Below, piece after piece: positions 24,176 through 33,348 of a stretch of 35,037 bases of DNA. The position numbers and the translations under genes were made by a program. The stretch lies in contig JAFDDG010000039.1 in NCBI GenBank assembly GCA_019310965.1, forward strand, positions 1 to 35,037. The letters are read 5' to 3'. Within the stretch, counting starts at the first letter, position 1, and every line of letters begins with the position of its first letter. The stretch comes from Deltaproteobacteria bacterium (GTDB lineage Bacteria; Myxococcota_A; UBA9160; SMWR01). Below the pieces are notes generated by a model, which worked only from the letters and a program-made list of their open reading frames with translations, searched no databases and was not told where the DNA came from.

Positions 24176-26359
24176 TCAGCTGCGCATCCGCTCGACGGAG
24201 ACCACCCCACGAATCTTGCCGATCTGACGCATCACGGCATTCAGGGTCTCGACGTCGGTCACCCACACGTCGAAGTTCTGCTCCGCCATCCGATCCTGGT
24301 TGGTCGTCACCCGGGCTGCACCGATGTTGATACCGGCCGCCGAAATGGTCTTGGTCACGGTGGCGAGCAGGCCGGGGCGATCCTGAGAGAGCACGCGCAT
24401 CTTGATCCGCCACGGCTCGGCGGTTTCCGGCTCCCACTCGACCTCGATGCGACGCGCCGGATCTGCCTCGAACATCTTGGGGCACGCCTTCGCGTGCACG
24501 GTCACACCACGGCCCCGGGTCACGAAGCCCACCACATCGTCCCCAGGCAGCGGCGCGCAGCACTTGCCAAAGCGCACCAACACGTCGGGTTGACCGCTCA
24601 CGCGCACCCCGCTCTTCGACGTACGCCGCCGCCGAAAGAGCCTGCGCCGGGGAGGTTCGGGCGCCACCTCGGGCTCGGGCGGGTCATCCCCGCGCAGCCT
24701 CCGCACCACGTCCGCGGCAGCCAGACGTCCGTAACCCACCGCCGAGAGCAACTGATCCACCGAGTTGCGGCGCTCGGCACGCGCCACCTCGGCGAGCTCA
24801 CCGCTCTCGAGCAGCCGCGGCAACGAGAAGCCCGCCTTGCGCAGCTCGCGTTGGAGCATGTCTCTTCCGAGGCTGCGACTGCGCTCGGTCTCCACCGTGC
24901 GGACCGCGTGGCGGATGCGGCTGCGCGCCCGAGACGACGCCACGAACTCGAGCCAGTCCTTGCGCGGGTACTGGTTCGGCGACGTGGTCACCTCGACGGT
25001 ATCGCCGTTCTTCAGCAGCTGGCGCAGCGGCACCATCTTGCCGTTGACCTTCGCACCGGCACAGTGCGCGCCCACCTCGCTGTGGATCGCATAGGCAAAA
25101 TCGATGGGCGTGGCGCGCCGCGGCAGGTTGATCACGTCGCCGCGAGGCGTGAAGACGAAGACCTCGTCGTGGAAGAGATCGACCTTCACCGAGTCGATGA
25201 ACTCGTGGGGATCCTTGAGCTCGCGGTTGAACTCCACGAGCTGGCGCAGCCAGGCAAACTTCTCGTCGTCGTCCGCGCCCCCGACGCCCTCCTTGTACTT
25301 CCAGTGGGCGGCGATGCCGAGCTCGGCATCGCGATGCATCTCCGACGTGCGGATCTGCACCTCCATACGCTCGCCGTACGGGCCGATCACCGTGGTGTGC
25401 AGCGACTGGTACCCGTTCGGCTTGGGCAGCGCGATGTAGTCCTTGAAGCGTCCCGGCACCGGCCGCCACAGCGCGTGGATCAGCCCCAGCGCCGAGTAGG
25501 CGAGATCCTGCCCGCCGTCGAGCACCACCCGAAACGCCGCCACGTCGTATATCTCGTCGAGCGAGAGGCCCTGGGACTCCATCTTCGCGTGAATCGAGGC
25601 GAGCTCTTTGAGGCGCCCCGTCACTTCTGCCTCGAGCCCGGCGCCGGTCAGCCGCTTCGAGATGATGTCGATCACCTCCTCGATGTACGCTTGACGCGCC
25701 TCGCGCTTCGAGCGCAGCCGCGCCTCGAGCTCTTCCGCCGCCTCGGGCTTGAGCGTGCGGAACGCCAGGTCCTCGAGCTCCTGCTTCATCCAGTGAATGC
25801 CGAGCCGGTGAGCCAGCGGCGCGTAGATGTCGAGGGTTTCCTGGGCGACGCGCAGAGACGAGCCTTCCGCCATGAACTCCAGAGTGCGCATGTTGTGCAG
25901 GCGGTCGGCCAGCTTGATCAGCAGGATGCGAATGTCCTCGGACATCGCGATCAACATCTTGCGGAAGTTTTCGGCCTGGCGTTCCTGGGCGGAGTGGAAC
26001 TCCATCTTCGCGATCTTGGTCAGGCCCTCGACGAGAAACGCCACATCCTCGCCGAAGCGGCGCTGCAGCTCCTCGGCGGTGGTGTGAGAATCCTCGATCG
26101 TATCGTGCAGCAGCCCGGCGGCGACCGTGACGGCATCCAGTCTGAGATCGACCAGGATGCCGGACACCGCGATCGGGTGGACCAGGTAGGGCTCGCCCGA
26201 GAGGCGCTCCTGACCCTCGTGCACCTTGGCGGAAAAGACGTAGGCCTTCTGGAGCAGCTCGACGTCACACTCGGGATCGTTCTCGAGCATGCGGTCGGCG
26301 ACGTCGTTGAAACGGACGCGCCTGATTTTCCCTTTGACCTCGGGCATTTGCTCAACCAT
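24176..26359 (-). CDS. relA/spoT: Bifunctional (p)ppGpp synthetase/hydrolase
   Basis: Makes and degrades the stringent-response alarmone. In the 727 residues, the HD hydrolase domain has an intact HDTIED (85-90) and KLADRLHNMRTL, so hydrolysis should work. The synthetase domain has GRFKDYIALPKPNGYQSLHTTV and EVQIRT; the RFKD form is that of bifunctional Rel/SpoT enzymes. TGS (VFTPRGDVINLPRRATPIDFAY), a conserved-Cys region (FGKCCAPLPGDDVVG...HAKACP) and a C-terminal ACT domain follow. A Pro/Glu- and then Arg-rich linker (PPRRRLFRRRRTSKS) precedes the Cys region. ATG 26359 has GAGGGG five bases ahead; a TTG upstream (26383) is less likely. It follows gmk by 36 bp with no rpoZ between. Confidence 0.96.
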   Translation of the reverse strand: MVEQMPEVKGKIRRVRFNDVADRMLENDPECDVELLQKAYVFSAKVHEGQERLSGEPYLVHPIAVSGILVDLRLDAVTVAAGLLHDTIEDSHTTAEELQRRFGEDVAFLVEGLTKIAKMEFHSAQERQAENFRKMLIAMSEDIRILLIKLADRLHNMRTLEFMAEGSSLRVAQETLDIYAPLAHRLGIHWMKQELEDLAFRTLKPEAAEELEARLRSKREARQAYIEEVIDIISKRLTGAGLEAEVTGRLKELASIHAKMESQGLSLDEIYDVAAFRVVLDGGQDLAYSALGLIHALWRPVPGRFKDYIALPKPNGYQSLHTTVIGPYGERMEVQIRTSEMHRDAELGIAAHWKYKEGVGGADDDEKFAWLRQLVEFNRELKDPHEFIDSVKVDLFHDEVFVFTPRGDVINLPRRATPIDFAYAIHSEVGAHCAGAKVNGKMVPLRQLLKNGDTVEVTTSPNQYPRKDWLEFVASSRARSRIRHAVRTVETERSRSLGRDMLQRELRKAGFSLPRLLESGELAEVARAERRNSVDQLLSAVGYGRLAAADVVRRLRGDDPPEPEVAPEPPRRRLFRRRRTSKSGVRVSGQPDVLVRFGKCCAPLPGDDVVGFVTRGRGVTVHAKACPKMFEADPARRIEVEWEPETAEPWRIKMRVLSQDRPGLLATVTKTISAAGINIGAARVTTNQDRMAEQNFDVWVTDVETLNAVMRQIGKIRGVVSVERMRS

Positions 26360-26395
26360 ACCGGCCCCTCGGGGCAGGGCCAAGCGGGCGGGCGC

Positions 26396-27028
26396 CTAGG
26401 CGCCGAACTCGGCCAGAGCGCGGGCCGGGGCGAAGCGTTCGCGCAGCTCATCGGAACGCCCCCGCCGACAGCCGTCTAGAATCGTGGCCACGGCGGCGAC
26501 GCATTTCCCGAGATCGTCGTTCAGCACCGCAAAGTCGAAGCGCGGCGCGGCTTCGAGTTCGCCGCGGGCCACCACCAGCCGCCGCCCGATCTCGTCCTCG
26601 GAGTCGGTGCCGCGGCCGCGAAGTCGCTCCTCCAGCACCTTCAGCGACGGCGGCAACAAGAAGATCAAGCGCGCATCGTCGCGCCGCTCGCGCACCTGAG
26701 CCGCGCCCTGCACCTCGATCTCGAGCAGCACATCGCGGCCCGCAGCCACCGGCTCTTCGATGGAGACCCAGCTCGTCCCGTAGAAATTGCGGTTGTACTC
26801 CGCCCACTCGAGAAAGGCGTGCGCGTCCACAAGCTCCGTGAAGCGTTCCCGACTCACGAAGTGATAGTGCACCCCGTCCCTCTCCCCGACCCGGAGCAAA
26901 CGCGTCGTGTGCGACACCGAGAGTTCGACATTGGGATCCTCGCTCACCACCTGACGGCACACCGTCGTCTTGCCGGCACCCGAAGGCGCCGCAACGACGA
27001 ATATGTTGCCAGTGCCCGCGGCATTCAC
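26396..27028 (-). CDS. gmk: Guanylate kinase
   Basis: Phosphorylates GMP to GDP with ATP. The 210 residues include the P-loop [15 protein letters not shown] (10-24), the GMP-binding [39 protein letters not shown], and the catalytic [16 protein letters not shown] with [21 protein letters not shown]. Length and order are typical. The start is GTG 27028, overlapping the remA stop as GTGA. The yicC-remA-gmk order is conserved in many deltaproteobacterial and Gram-positive genomes. The enzyme supplies guanine nucleotides that the next gene product, Rel/SpoT, consumes. Confidence 0.96.
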   Translation of the reverse strand: MNAAGTGNIFVVAAPSGAGKTTVCRQVVSEDPNVELSVSHTTRLLRVGERDGVHYHFVSRERFTELVDAHAFLEWAEYNRNFYGTSWVSIEEPVAAGRDVLLEIEVQGAAQVRERRDDARLIFLLPPSLKVLEERLRGRGTDSEDEIGRRLVVARGELEAAPRFDFAVLNDDLGKCVAAVATILDGCRRGRSDELRERFAPARALAEFGA

Positions 27029-27285
27029 TTCAGCTGCTCCGCGACTTCATCCAGACGGCCGGCGATGGTCTCCGGATTGATGGCGGACAGGATCACGTGA
27101 TCGCTGTCGGTCACGATGATCGACCGCGTGCGCCGTCCCTGGGTGGCATCGACGAGCTTGCCGCGGCTGGCGGCGTCCTCGCGCAGCCGCTTCATCGGCG
27201 CCGACTGCGGGGCCACCACCGCCACTACTCGCGACGAGACCACGAGATTGCCGTAGCCGAGGTTGAGCAACGGCAAGCTACTCAA
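27025..27285 (-). CDS. remA: RemA-family DNA-binding protein (DUF370)
   Basis: A small, 86-residue protein of the RemA family. In Bacillus subtilis RemA binds DNA and activates matrix genes; in other phyla the role is unknown. The family pattern is clear: [29 protein letters not shown], then [37 protein letters not shown]. The best start is TTG at 27285, preceded by AGGTG seven bases ahead and overlapping the yicC stop by eight bases. It matches the N-terminal length of B. subtilis RemA. It sits between yicC and gmk, the usual place for the family. Assignment to the family is firm; the target genes here are unknown. Confidence 0.92.
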   Translation of the reverse strand: MSSLPLLNLGYGNLVVSSRVVAVVAPQSAPMKRLREDAASRGKLVDATQGRRTRSIIVTDSDHVILSAINPETIAGRLDEVAEQLK

Positions 27286-28168
27286 CGTTCTGCACCTGCT
27301 CGCGCAGCCGCTCGATGTCGCTCTTGAGCTCGACGATCTCGTGGGCCACCGGCGCGTCCGACGCCTTGGAGCCCACGGTGTTGGCCTCGCGGCCGAACTC
27401 CTGGAGCAGGAAGTCGAGCCGGCGCCCCACCGGCGACCCGGCCTCCGCCTCGGCGGCGATGGCGCGGAACTGTTGCACGTGGCTGCGCAGGCGCACGAGC
27501 TCCTCGGTGATGTCCAGGCGATCCGCGGCGATCACGACCTCCTGGTGCAGCCGCGCCTCGTCGAGCATCCCCGTCTCCTGTTTCAGCTGCTCGGCGCGAC
27601 GCCGCAACCGCTCCCGGACCGCCGCCTGGACCTCACCCGAGCGCCGCTCGACCCGCTCCGCACAGGCCTCGACGACGGCGACGCGTCCCAACAGCTCGCG
27701 CTCGAGGGCGGTGCCCTCGGCCAGCCGCATCGCTTCCAACGCGTCGAGCGCCGCGTCGACAGCCGCCAACAGGGCCTCGCGCAGGAACTCGGGCGCCAGC
27801 TCCACCTCGACGAAGCGCGACACCCCGGGCAGCGCCAACAACGTGCCCACATCCAGACTGCCCGCAACGACGCCCTGCGCTTCGAGGGCTGCGACCGCCT
27901 CCAGGTAACCGCGGGCCGCGTCGAAATCGATCTCGACCCGGGCTTCGGGGGCCTGCCCCGTCGGCGACGTCACCGAAAGATCCAGCTTGCCGCGCGAGAA
28001 GCGCTTCTGAATGCGGCCGCGCACCTCGGATTCGAAGCCCTGCATCGATCGCGGCAGCCGCAGCTTGGCATCGAGGTAGCGGTGGTTCACGGAACGCACC
28101 TCGACGTCGTAGCTCGCATTCTCGAGCTGGAAAGCGGCGCGGCCGAAGCCGGTCATGCTGCGGATCAC
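27278..28168 (-). CDS. yicC: YicC/YloC-family endoribonuclease
   Basis: The family is linked to RNA cleavage and turnover (YicC in E. coli, YloC in B. subtilis). The 296 residues begin [14 protein letters not shown], with [15 protein letters not shown] and [10 protein letters not shown] in the N-terminal domain. The C-terminal DUF1732 block has [21 protein letters not shown] and [20 protein letters not shown] 28168 matches the E. coli start (MIRSMT) and overlaps the heptose kinase stop as GTGA; the open frame beyond it is spurious. It is upstream of remA-gmk, the conserved arrangement. Confidence 0.94.
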   Translation of the reverse strand: MIRSMTGFGRAAFQLENASYDVEVRSVNHRYLDAKLRLPRSMQGFESEVRGRIQKRFSRGKLDLSVTSPTGQAPEARVEIDFDAARGYLEAVAALEAQGVVAGSLDVGTLLALPGVSRFVEVELAPEFLREALLAAVDAALDALEAMRLAEGTALERELLGRVAVVEACAERVERRSGEVQAAVRERLRRRAEQLKQETGMLDEARLHQEVVIAADRLDITEELVRLRSHVQQFRAIAAEAEAGSPVGRRLDFLLQEFGREANTVGSKASDAPVAHEIVELKSDIERLREQVQNVE

Positions 28169-29172
28169 GAGACCGCTCCGGCCGCCGCGACGGCCGCCGG
28201 CAGCAGGGCACGCACCTCGTCGCGGCTGGCGGTGGCGGTGCCGACTTTGCCCACCACCACCCCCGCCGCCGTGTTGGCCAGCACCGCGGCCTCGAGCAGG
28301 CTCGCACCGGCGCGCAGCGCCAGCGCCAGCGCCGCACTGACGGTGTCGCCGGCACCCTGCACGTCGAAGACGTCGCGCGCCAGGGTGCCGACCTCGACAC
28401 CGGCGGCGCCCCCCTCGAAGAGCGTCATGCCCTCCATTCCGCGCGTGACGACGACCTGTGCACCGTCGAGCGCATCGCGCAGGGCCGTGGCGGCCCGGGC
28501 GAGATCCGCCGCTCCATGGATCGCCACACCGGAGAGCGCCTCGGCCTCGCGCAGATTGGGCTTCACCAACGCGACGCCCCGCCAGGGCAAGAGTGCGGCC
28601 TTCGGATCGAGGATCACCGGCAGCCGCCGGCTGCGGCACTGCGCCATCACCTCCGCGGCGAGCCCGGCCGAGAGCGCGCCCTTGCCGTAGTCCGCCACCA
28701 CGACCGCGTCGCAGGCCGCGAGAGCGCGCTCGATGCCGGCGCGCAGCTCCGCCTCCGCGTCCGGCGGAGCGGGTTCCAGCGTCTCCCGATCGAAGCGTAC
28801 GATCTGCTGCGAGCGCGCGACCACGCGGGTCTTGCGCGGCGTCGCGCGCCCCTCCACTGCCACCAGGCCCCGCGGATCGACGCCCAGCTTCTCGAGCAGC
28901 TCGGCGGCACTGCGACCGGCGGCATCGTCTCCCACCAACGAACAGAGCGCCGCCTGCCCGCCGAGGGCCACCACATTGCGGGCCACATTGCCCGCACCGC
29001 CCAGAGCCAGCGACTCGTCGCGCACGTGGACCACCGGCACCGGCGCCTCGGGACTGATGCGCTCGACGTCTCCGCTCACGTACTCGTCGAGCACCAGGTC
29101 GCCGAGCACCAGCAGACGCACACGCCCGAAGTCGTCGAGCAACGCCATCAGACGTCCCGCATCGAGACTCAT
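28165..29172 (-). CDS. hldE1: D-glycero-beta-D-manno-heptose-7-phosphate kinase
   Basis: Phosphorylates heptose-7-phosphate to the 1,7-bisphosphate in ADP-heptose synthesis for the LPS inner core. The 335-residue protein corresponds only to the N-terminal kinase half of E. coli HldE (RfaE1 or HldA-like); no adenylyltransferase domain follows. PfkB/ribokinase motifs are present: LVLGDLVLDEYVSGDVERISPEAPVPV, LGGAGNVARNVVALGG, VVADYGKGALS, KPNLREAEAL, and the catalytic VQGAGDTVSAALALAL. It follows lpxK by 81 bp and overlaps yicC as GTGA. The partner adenylyltransferase, isomerase, phosphatase and epimerase are not in the window. Confidence 0.92.
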   Translation of the reverse strand: MSLDAGRLMALLDDFGRVRLLVLGDLVLDEYVSGDVERISPEAPVPVVHVRDESLALGGAGNVARNVVALGGQAALCSLVGDDAAGRSAAELLEKLGVDPRGLVAVEGRATPRKTRVVARSQQIVRFDRETLEPAPPDAEAELRAGIERALAACDAVVVADYGKGALSAGLAAEVMAQCRSRRLPVILDPKAALLPWRGVALVKPNLREAEALSGVAIHGAADLARAATALRDALDGAQVVVTRGMEGMTLFEGGAAGVEVGTLARDVFDVQGAGDTVSAALALALRAGASLLEAAVLANTAAGVVVGKVGTATASRDEVRALLPAAVAAAGAVS

Positions 29173-29253
29173 GACTGCGCACCGCGCCCGCGCGGGCTCC
29201 GATCGCTTCGCTGCAGCTCGTGCATCGGTTGATGGTACTCGATCGAGCCGCCG

Positions 29254-30330
29254 CTACCGAAGCTTCGCCTCGATCCAATCGAGCAACGCCGCCGGCTCGT
29301 CGGGCGCAAATTCGATGGCGAGCACCCGCACGTCGGCCGGTACGACCCAGGACGCCGGCAGCTTCACCGCGTCCTTCTCGGTGGTGACCCAGAGCGGTGC
29401 CGCCTGTGCGAGCCCCCCGACGTCTCCGGGTGCGTAGACATGGTGATCCCTGAAGCGCCGCTCGGCCACCACCCGGGCGCCCAGCTCGGCGAGCGTTCGG
29501 CGCACGCTCGCCGGTTCGGCGACGCCGCACAACAGACCCACTTCGCGGCCGCGAAGCTGCTCGGCGGCGGCGGCGGGCCCCCCGCCGAGCGGCCGCAACG
29601 TGGCCGGCCGACGGCGGGCTGCAAAGCGCCAGGCGTCCGGCGCCGCCGCCGCCAGCGCCACCTCGTCGTCGTCCGCAAGGGGTCCGTCGACGATGCCAAC
29701 GGCGTCGGCGAGCGCCAATGCCGCCAGAGGCTCGCGCAGGGGCCCGGCGGGCAGGCAACGACGATTGCCAAAACCCGCAGTCCCGTCCACGAGCACGAGG
29801 TCGATGTCGCGCTGCAAGCGGAGATGCTGAAACCCGTCGTCGAGCACCACCAGCTCGGAGCCGAACGTCGCCAGCGCGCGCCGCCCAGCTCGCACGCGAT
29901 CGCGGCCCACCAGCACGGGCACGCCGGCCGCGTGCGCCGCCAATACCAGCGGCTCGTCGCCGGCCTGAGCCAACGAGGCACGCACGAAACGCCCATCGGA
30001 AACGATCGCAACGCCCTCGCCCTCCCGACGGCCGTAGCCGCGGGACAGGAGCGCGACGCGATGGCCCCTCCGGCGCAAGCCGGCCGCCAGCCAGGCGGCG
30101 GCAGGGGTCTTGCCGGCACCTCCTGCGGCCAGACTGCCGACACTCACGACGCGACACGGCAGCCGCTCGGCGCGCCTCCGACCGCGCCGATAGGCCCCGC
30201 GATGCAGCCGGGCGCCGATCGCATAGCCCACGCCGAGCGGCGCCAACAGCGCGCGCAACACCCGGCCGGAGGCGCCCTCGGCATCCGACTCGAGCCAGGC
30301 CGCCCGCGCACTACGCAGCCGGCGCAGCAT
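29254..30330 (-). CDS. lpxK: Tetraacyldisaccharide 4'-kinase
   Basis: Adds the 4'-phosphate to the lipid A precursor at the inner membrane, using ATP. The 358-residue length is usual. It shows the membrane-associated basic N-terminus, the P-loop VVSVGSLAAGGAGKTP (about 62-77), LLSRGYGRR, GDEPLVLAAHAAGVPVLVGRDR, VVLDDGFQHLRLQRDIDLVLVDG and NRRCLPAGPLREP. The Walker A has ...GGAGKTP where GGTGKTP is common. ATG 30330 overlaps the waaA stop by 20 bases; the frame continues upstream without similarity. It is positioned between waaA and the heptose kinase in an LPS gene run. Confidence 0.94.
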   Translation of the reverse strand: MLRRLRSARAAWLESDAEGASGRVLRALLAPLGVGYAIGARLHRGAYRRGRRRAERLPCRVVSVGSLAAGGAGKTPAAAWLAAGLRRRGHRVALLSRGYGRREGEGVAIVSDGRFVRASLAQAGDEPLVLAAHAAGVPVLVGRDRVRAGRRALATFGSELVVLDDGFQHLRLQRDIDLVLVDGTAGFGNRRCLPAGPLREPLAALALADAVGIVDGPLADDDEVALAAAAPDAWRFAARRRPATLRPLGGGPAAAAEQLRGREVGLLCGVAEPASVRRTLAELGARVVAERRFRDHHVYAPGDVGGLAQAAPLWVTTEKDAVKLPASWVVPADVRVLAIEFAPDEPAALLDWIEAKLR

Positions 30331-31570
30331 CGAGCACAGCCTCCACGAGTTGCTGGGCCCGGGCCGCGCTGCCGTGGTGCGCGAGCAGCGCCATCCGACC
30401 CGACTCGCCCAGCGCGTCGGCACGCTCGGGCGCCTCGAGCAGCGCGCACAATGCGTCGCCGAGCGAGCGAGCGTCGTGCACCTCGCGACCGGCGCCCACC
30501 CCGACGAGGATCTCGGCGCTCTCGCGCGTGTTCGCGATGTGGGGACCGAAGAGTACCGGCCGACCGGCTCTGGCGGGCTCCAGCACGTCGTGCCCACCGA
30601 TCGGCACCAGAGAGCCGCCGACGAAGACGACCCGCGCGCCTCGGTAGAGCGAGGCGAGCTCGCCCAGCGTGTCGAGCACCAGCACTTCGCCCGGGCCCAG
30701 CGGCGGCCCCTCCAGCCTCGAGCGCAAACGGGCCCGTCGGCCGCGGCGCCTCACCAGGCGCCGAACCTCCCCGGCGCGGGACGGGTGCCGCGGGGCCAGC
30801 ACCAGCGCCGACGCCAGCCCGTCGTCTTCGAGCCGGTCGAACGCGTCGAGCAGCAGGCTCTCCTCACCCGAATGGGTGCTGCCCGCCACCCAGTAGGCTG
30901 ACGCCGCGAGCCGCTCGGCCAGATCCGGCGGCGGCAGCGGGAGCGGCTCGGCGCAATCGAGCTTGAGGTCGCCGATGACGCTCACCCGTTCGGCCGGCGT
31001 GCCGAGGGCACGAAAGCGTTCGGCATCGCACTCGCTGCGCGCACCGACGGCGACGAGTCGCGCGAAGGTCGGGGCCAGCCAGGCCCGCACCCGGCGATAG
31101 CGCGGAAAGCTGCGATCGGAGAGCCGCCCCGACACCAGTACCACCGGCACGCCCCGCCGTCGCGCAGCCGCGATCCAGCACGGCCAGAGCTCCGTTTCGA
31201 CCAGCACCAACGCGGCCGGAGCGGCCCGCGCGAGCGCCAGGGCGACGCACCAGGGATGGTCGAGGGGGGCGAGATGACACGGCAGCTGCGGCTGTCTGCG
31301 GCGCATGACCTCGCGCCCATCGAGGTTCGAGGCCGAGGTGCACACCCGGCGCCCGCTCGCCCGCAGCCGCTCGATCAGCGGCGACGCAGCACGCAGCTCT
31401 CCCAGCGCCGCAGCATGCACCCAGACGCCACCGGGCGCCTGGGCCGGCCTCGCGCCCAGACGCTCGCCGAGGCCGGTGAAGAGCCGCGGGCGCAGCAACA
31501 ACACCACGAGCCCGACGGGCAAGAGCAGCAGCGCAGCGAGCGCCGCCAGCACGTGTCGCACGAGGCACAT
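30311..31570 (-). CDS. waaA: 3-deoxy-D-manno-octulosonic acid transferase (Kdo transferase)
   Basis: Transfers Kdo from CMP-Kdo to the lipid A precursor at the inner membrane. The 419 residues have an N-terminal membrane helix (about 6-27). The GT30 acceptor domain has VWVHAAALGELRAASPLI with the catalytic Glu in GE, CTSASNLDGREV, LVETELWPCWI and LVSGRLSDRSFPRYRRV. The donor domain has WVAGSTHSGEESLLLDAF, LVLAPRHPSRAGEVRRL and VFVGGSLVPIGGHDVLEPARAGRPVLFGPH. How many Kdo units are added cannot be told. ATG 31570 is nine bases after the oxidoreductase stop. Confidence 0.95.
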   Translation of the reverse strand: MCLVRHVLAALAALLLLPVGLVVLLLRPRLFTGLGERLGARPAQAPGGVWVHAAALGELRAASPLIERLRASGRRVCTSASNLDGREVMRRRQPQLPCHLAPLDHPWCVALALARAAPAALVLVETELWPCWIAAARRRGVPVVLVSGRLSDRSFPRYRRVRAWLAPTFARLVAVGARSECDAERFRALGTPAERVSVIGDLKLDCAEPLPLPPPDLAERLAASAYWVAGSTHSGEESLLLDAFDRLEDDGLASALVLAPRHPSRAGEVRRLVRRRGRRARLRSRLEGPPLGPGEVLVLDTLGELASLYRGARVVFVGGSLVPIGGHDVLEPARAGRPVLFGPHIANTRESAEILVGVGAGREVHDARSLGDALCALLEAPERADALGESGRMALLAHHGSAARAQQLVEAVLDAAPAA

Positions 31571-31579
31571 TCCTGCGGC

Positions 31580-32521
31580 TCAGTCCGGCGGCATCGCGGC
31601 GATCACGCGCTGCGCCGTGCGCAGCGCGACCGCCGCGGTGCACGCCGAGGCCAGCGGTGCGGCGCGCTTGCCGATCTCGCCGACGAACGCGCGCAGCTGC
31701 GCCAGCAGCGCATCTTCGGCCTCGAAGACCGCGCACTGTTGCTCGACCCGTGACGCTGCTCCGGCGTCGGCCGCCGGAATCAGGCTCGCGGAACGGGCCA
31801 GGAAGTCGACCGCGAAGCAGCCGTCGCGCTGGAAGAAACGCATCTGCCGCCGCGCATCCACCGCCACTCGACTCGCCGTGAGATCCGCCACGCAACCGCT
31901 GGGGAACACCAACCGCGCGTTGGCGACGTCGATACACTCGGTGACGACACGGATGCCGAGCGCATCGATCCGCTCCGGCTCCTCGCCGAGCAGGCGCTGC
32001 AGGATATCGAGGTCGTGGATCATCAGGTCGCGCACCACATCGACGTCGGTGGCCCGGTGCGCAAACGGGCCCACCCGGCGCACCTGGACGAAGCGCGGCG
32101 CACACACCCGGCGCCGCAGCACCCGTGTCGCCGGGTTGAACCAGTCGAGGTGGCCGACCTGCAGCACGCAGCGGCGCTCGCGGGCGCGGGCGATCAGGTC
32201 CTCGGCTTCCGCCACCGTCGTGGCAATGGGCTTCTCGACCAGCACGTCACAGCCGCTCGCCAGCGCCCGCGCCACCACCGCGTGGTGCGCCGTCGTCGGC
32301 ACCGCCACCACCAGCGCGTCCGCGCGCTGCAACAGGCTCGCCAGATCCGGCAGCACCGGCGCGCCGAGCCCCTCGACGGCACGCCGGGCTCGCTCCGCAT
32401 CCGGGTCGAAGACCCCCGCCAACCTCAGCGGCTCGCCGGCCGCGCTCAGTGCGGCCACCTTCTCCACGTGGCGTCGGCCCATGTGCCCGACGCCGACCAC
32501 GCCGACGGCGAGAGAGCTCAC
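31580..32521 (-). CDS. Gfo/Idh/MocA-family oxidoreductase in lipid A cluster
   Basis: NAD(P)-dependent sugar dehydrogenase family, 313 residues. The Rossmann motif GVVGVGHMGRRHVEKV (8-23), VVAVPTTAHHAVVARAL, the catalytic-lysine motif VLVEKPIATT, and VRDLMIHDLDILQRLLG are characteristic. It begins with GTG 32521, overlapping the lpxI stop as GTGA, and sits before waaA. A similar enzyme between lpxI and lpxB is common in deltaproteobacterial lipid A clusters. GnnA of Acidithiobacillus and Leptospira, which oxidises UDP-GlcNAc to make the 3-amino sugar used by their LpxA, is also in this family. No GnnB-type aminotransferase is near, so a GnnA role is a hypothesis. Confidence 0.87.
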   Translation of the reverse strand: MSSLAVGVVGVGHMGRRHVEKVAALSAAGEPLRLAGVFDPDAERARRAVEGLGAPVLPDLASLLQRADALVVAVPTTAHHAVVARALASGCDVLVEKPIATTVAEAEDLIARARERRCVLQVGHLDWFNPATRVLRRRVCAPRFVQVRRVGPFAHRATDVDVVRDLMIHDLDILQRLLGEEPERIDALGIRVVTECIDVANARLVFPSGCVADLTASRVAVDARRQMRFFQRDGCFAVDFLARSASLIPAADAGAASRVEQQCAVFEAEDALLAQLRAFVGEIGKRAAPLASACTAAVALRTAQRVIAAMPPD

Positions 32522-33348
32522 GCGACGGCTCCGCCGGCCGTGCCCAGCACCACGATGCCGTGAGCATCGGCCTCGGCAACCAGTCGCTCGCGCGCGATCA
32601 CCAGTGTGTGCCCCGCCTCGAACGCCAGCAGGCCGGCACCGGCCTCGCGGGCGGCAAACAGCGTGTCCGGACCGATCGTCGGCACGTCGAAACGCGGGTC
32701 CTGGCCGGGCTTCGCGACCTTCACGATGCAGGCGCCACTGGTGATGGCCCCGGCGCGACGAATCGTCGCGTCGGTGCCCTCGATGGCCTCGACGGCCAGG
32801 ACGGCGCCCTGCTTCACCACCACGGTCTGACCCACATCGAGCGCGGCGATCGCCTTGGCGACATTGAAGCCGTAGGCCACGTCCACGCGCTGCTCGACCG
32901 TTGGCAGGAGCGAGCCCAACACCCCCTCGGCAGCCACCAACGACGGCAACACGGCCGCCTGCTCGAGCAACGCGATGCCGTGCTCCGCGAGCAGGTCCGC
33001 CACGGCGGCGAGGATCGCATCGTCACTCCGGTCGCGCAGCCCCGCCAACAGCCGGCGCGCGCGAACGTCGGGCTCGACACCGCTGCCGTCGCCCAGCAGA
33101 CCGGCCTTCGGCACCTTGCCGAGCATCACGGCCTCGCGCACGCCCGCGGCGCGCAGTGCGCCGAGCGCCTGCCCCACCTGCCCCGGGTCGAGCCAGACCA
33201 CCTCCGCGAGCGCCGCGAGCCCGGGATCGGTCAGGCCCTCGAAGCCGATCGCGACGATGCGCCGGCCGGCGACACTTCTCGCCGCCGCCAGCGGCAACTC
33301 CCCCTGGCCCGCAATCAGGCCGAGGCTGCCGACGGGCGCCTGGCTCAC
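32518..33348 (-). CDS. lpxI: UDP-2,3-diacylglucosamine pyrophosphatase LpxI
   Basis: Hydrolyses UDP-2,3-diacylglucosamine to lipid X, replacing LpxH in many non-enteric bacteria. The 276 residues match Caulobacter LpxI in length. The N-terminal domain has GLIAGQGELPLAAA and GQVGQALGALRAAGVREAVMLGKV. The DUF1009 C-terminal domain has TVVVKQGAVLAVEAIEGTDATIRRAG, KVAKPGQDPRFDVPTIGPDT, LLAFEAGHTLV and ADAHGIVVLG. GTG 33348 overlaps the lpxA stop as GTGA. The downstream Gfo/Idh gene also overlaps by GTGA, so the three are tightly coupled. The next enzyme of the pathway, LpxB, is not in this cluster. Confidence 0.95.
   Translation of the reverse strand: MSQAPVGSLGLIAGQGELPLAAARSVAGRRIVAIGFEGLTDPGLAALAEVVWLDPGQVGQALGALRAAGVREAVMLGKVPKAGLLGDGSGVEPDVRARRLLAGLRDRSDDAILAAVADLLAEHGIALLEQAAVLPSLVAAEGVLGSLLPTVEQRVDVAYGFNVAKAIAALDVGQTVVVKQGAVLAVEAIEGTDATIRRAGAITSGACIVKVAKPGQDPRFDVPTIGPDTLFAAREAGAGLLAFEAGHTLVIARERLVAEADAHGIVVLGTAGGAVA

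Noticed and set aside
24161..24176. Hairpin (6-bp stem, four-base loop) at the end of relA/spoT as a terminator
   Set aside because: On the minus strand it is followed by A-rich rather than T-rich sequence, and it overlaps the stop codon. It may be incidental in GC-rich DNA.
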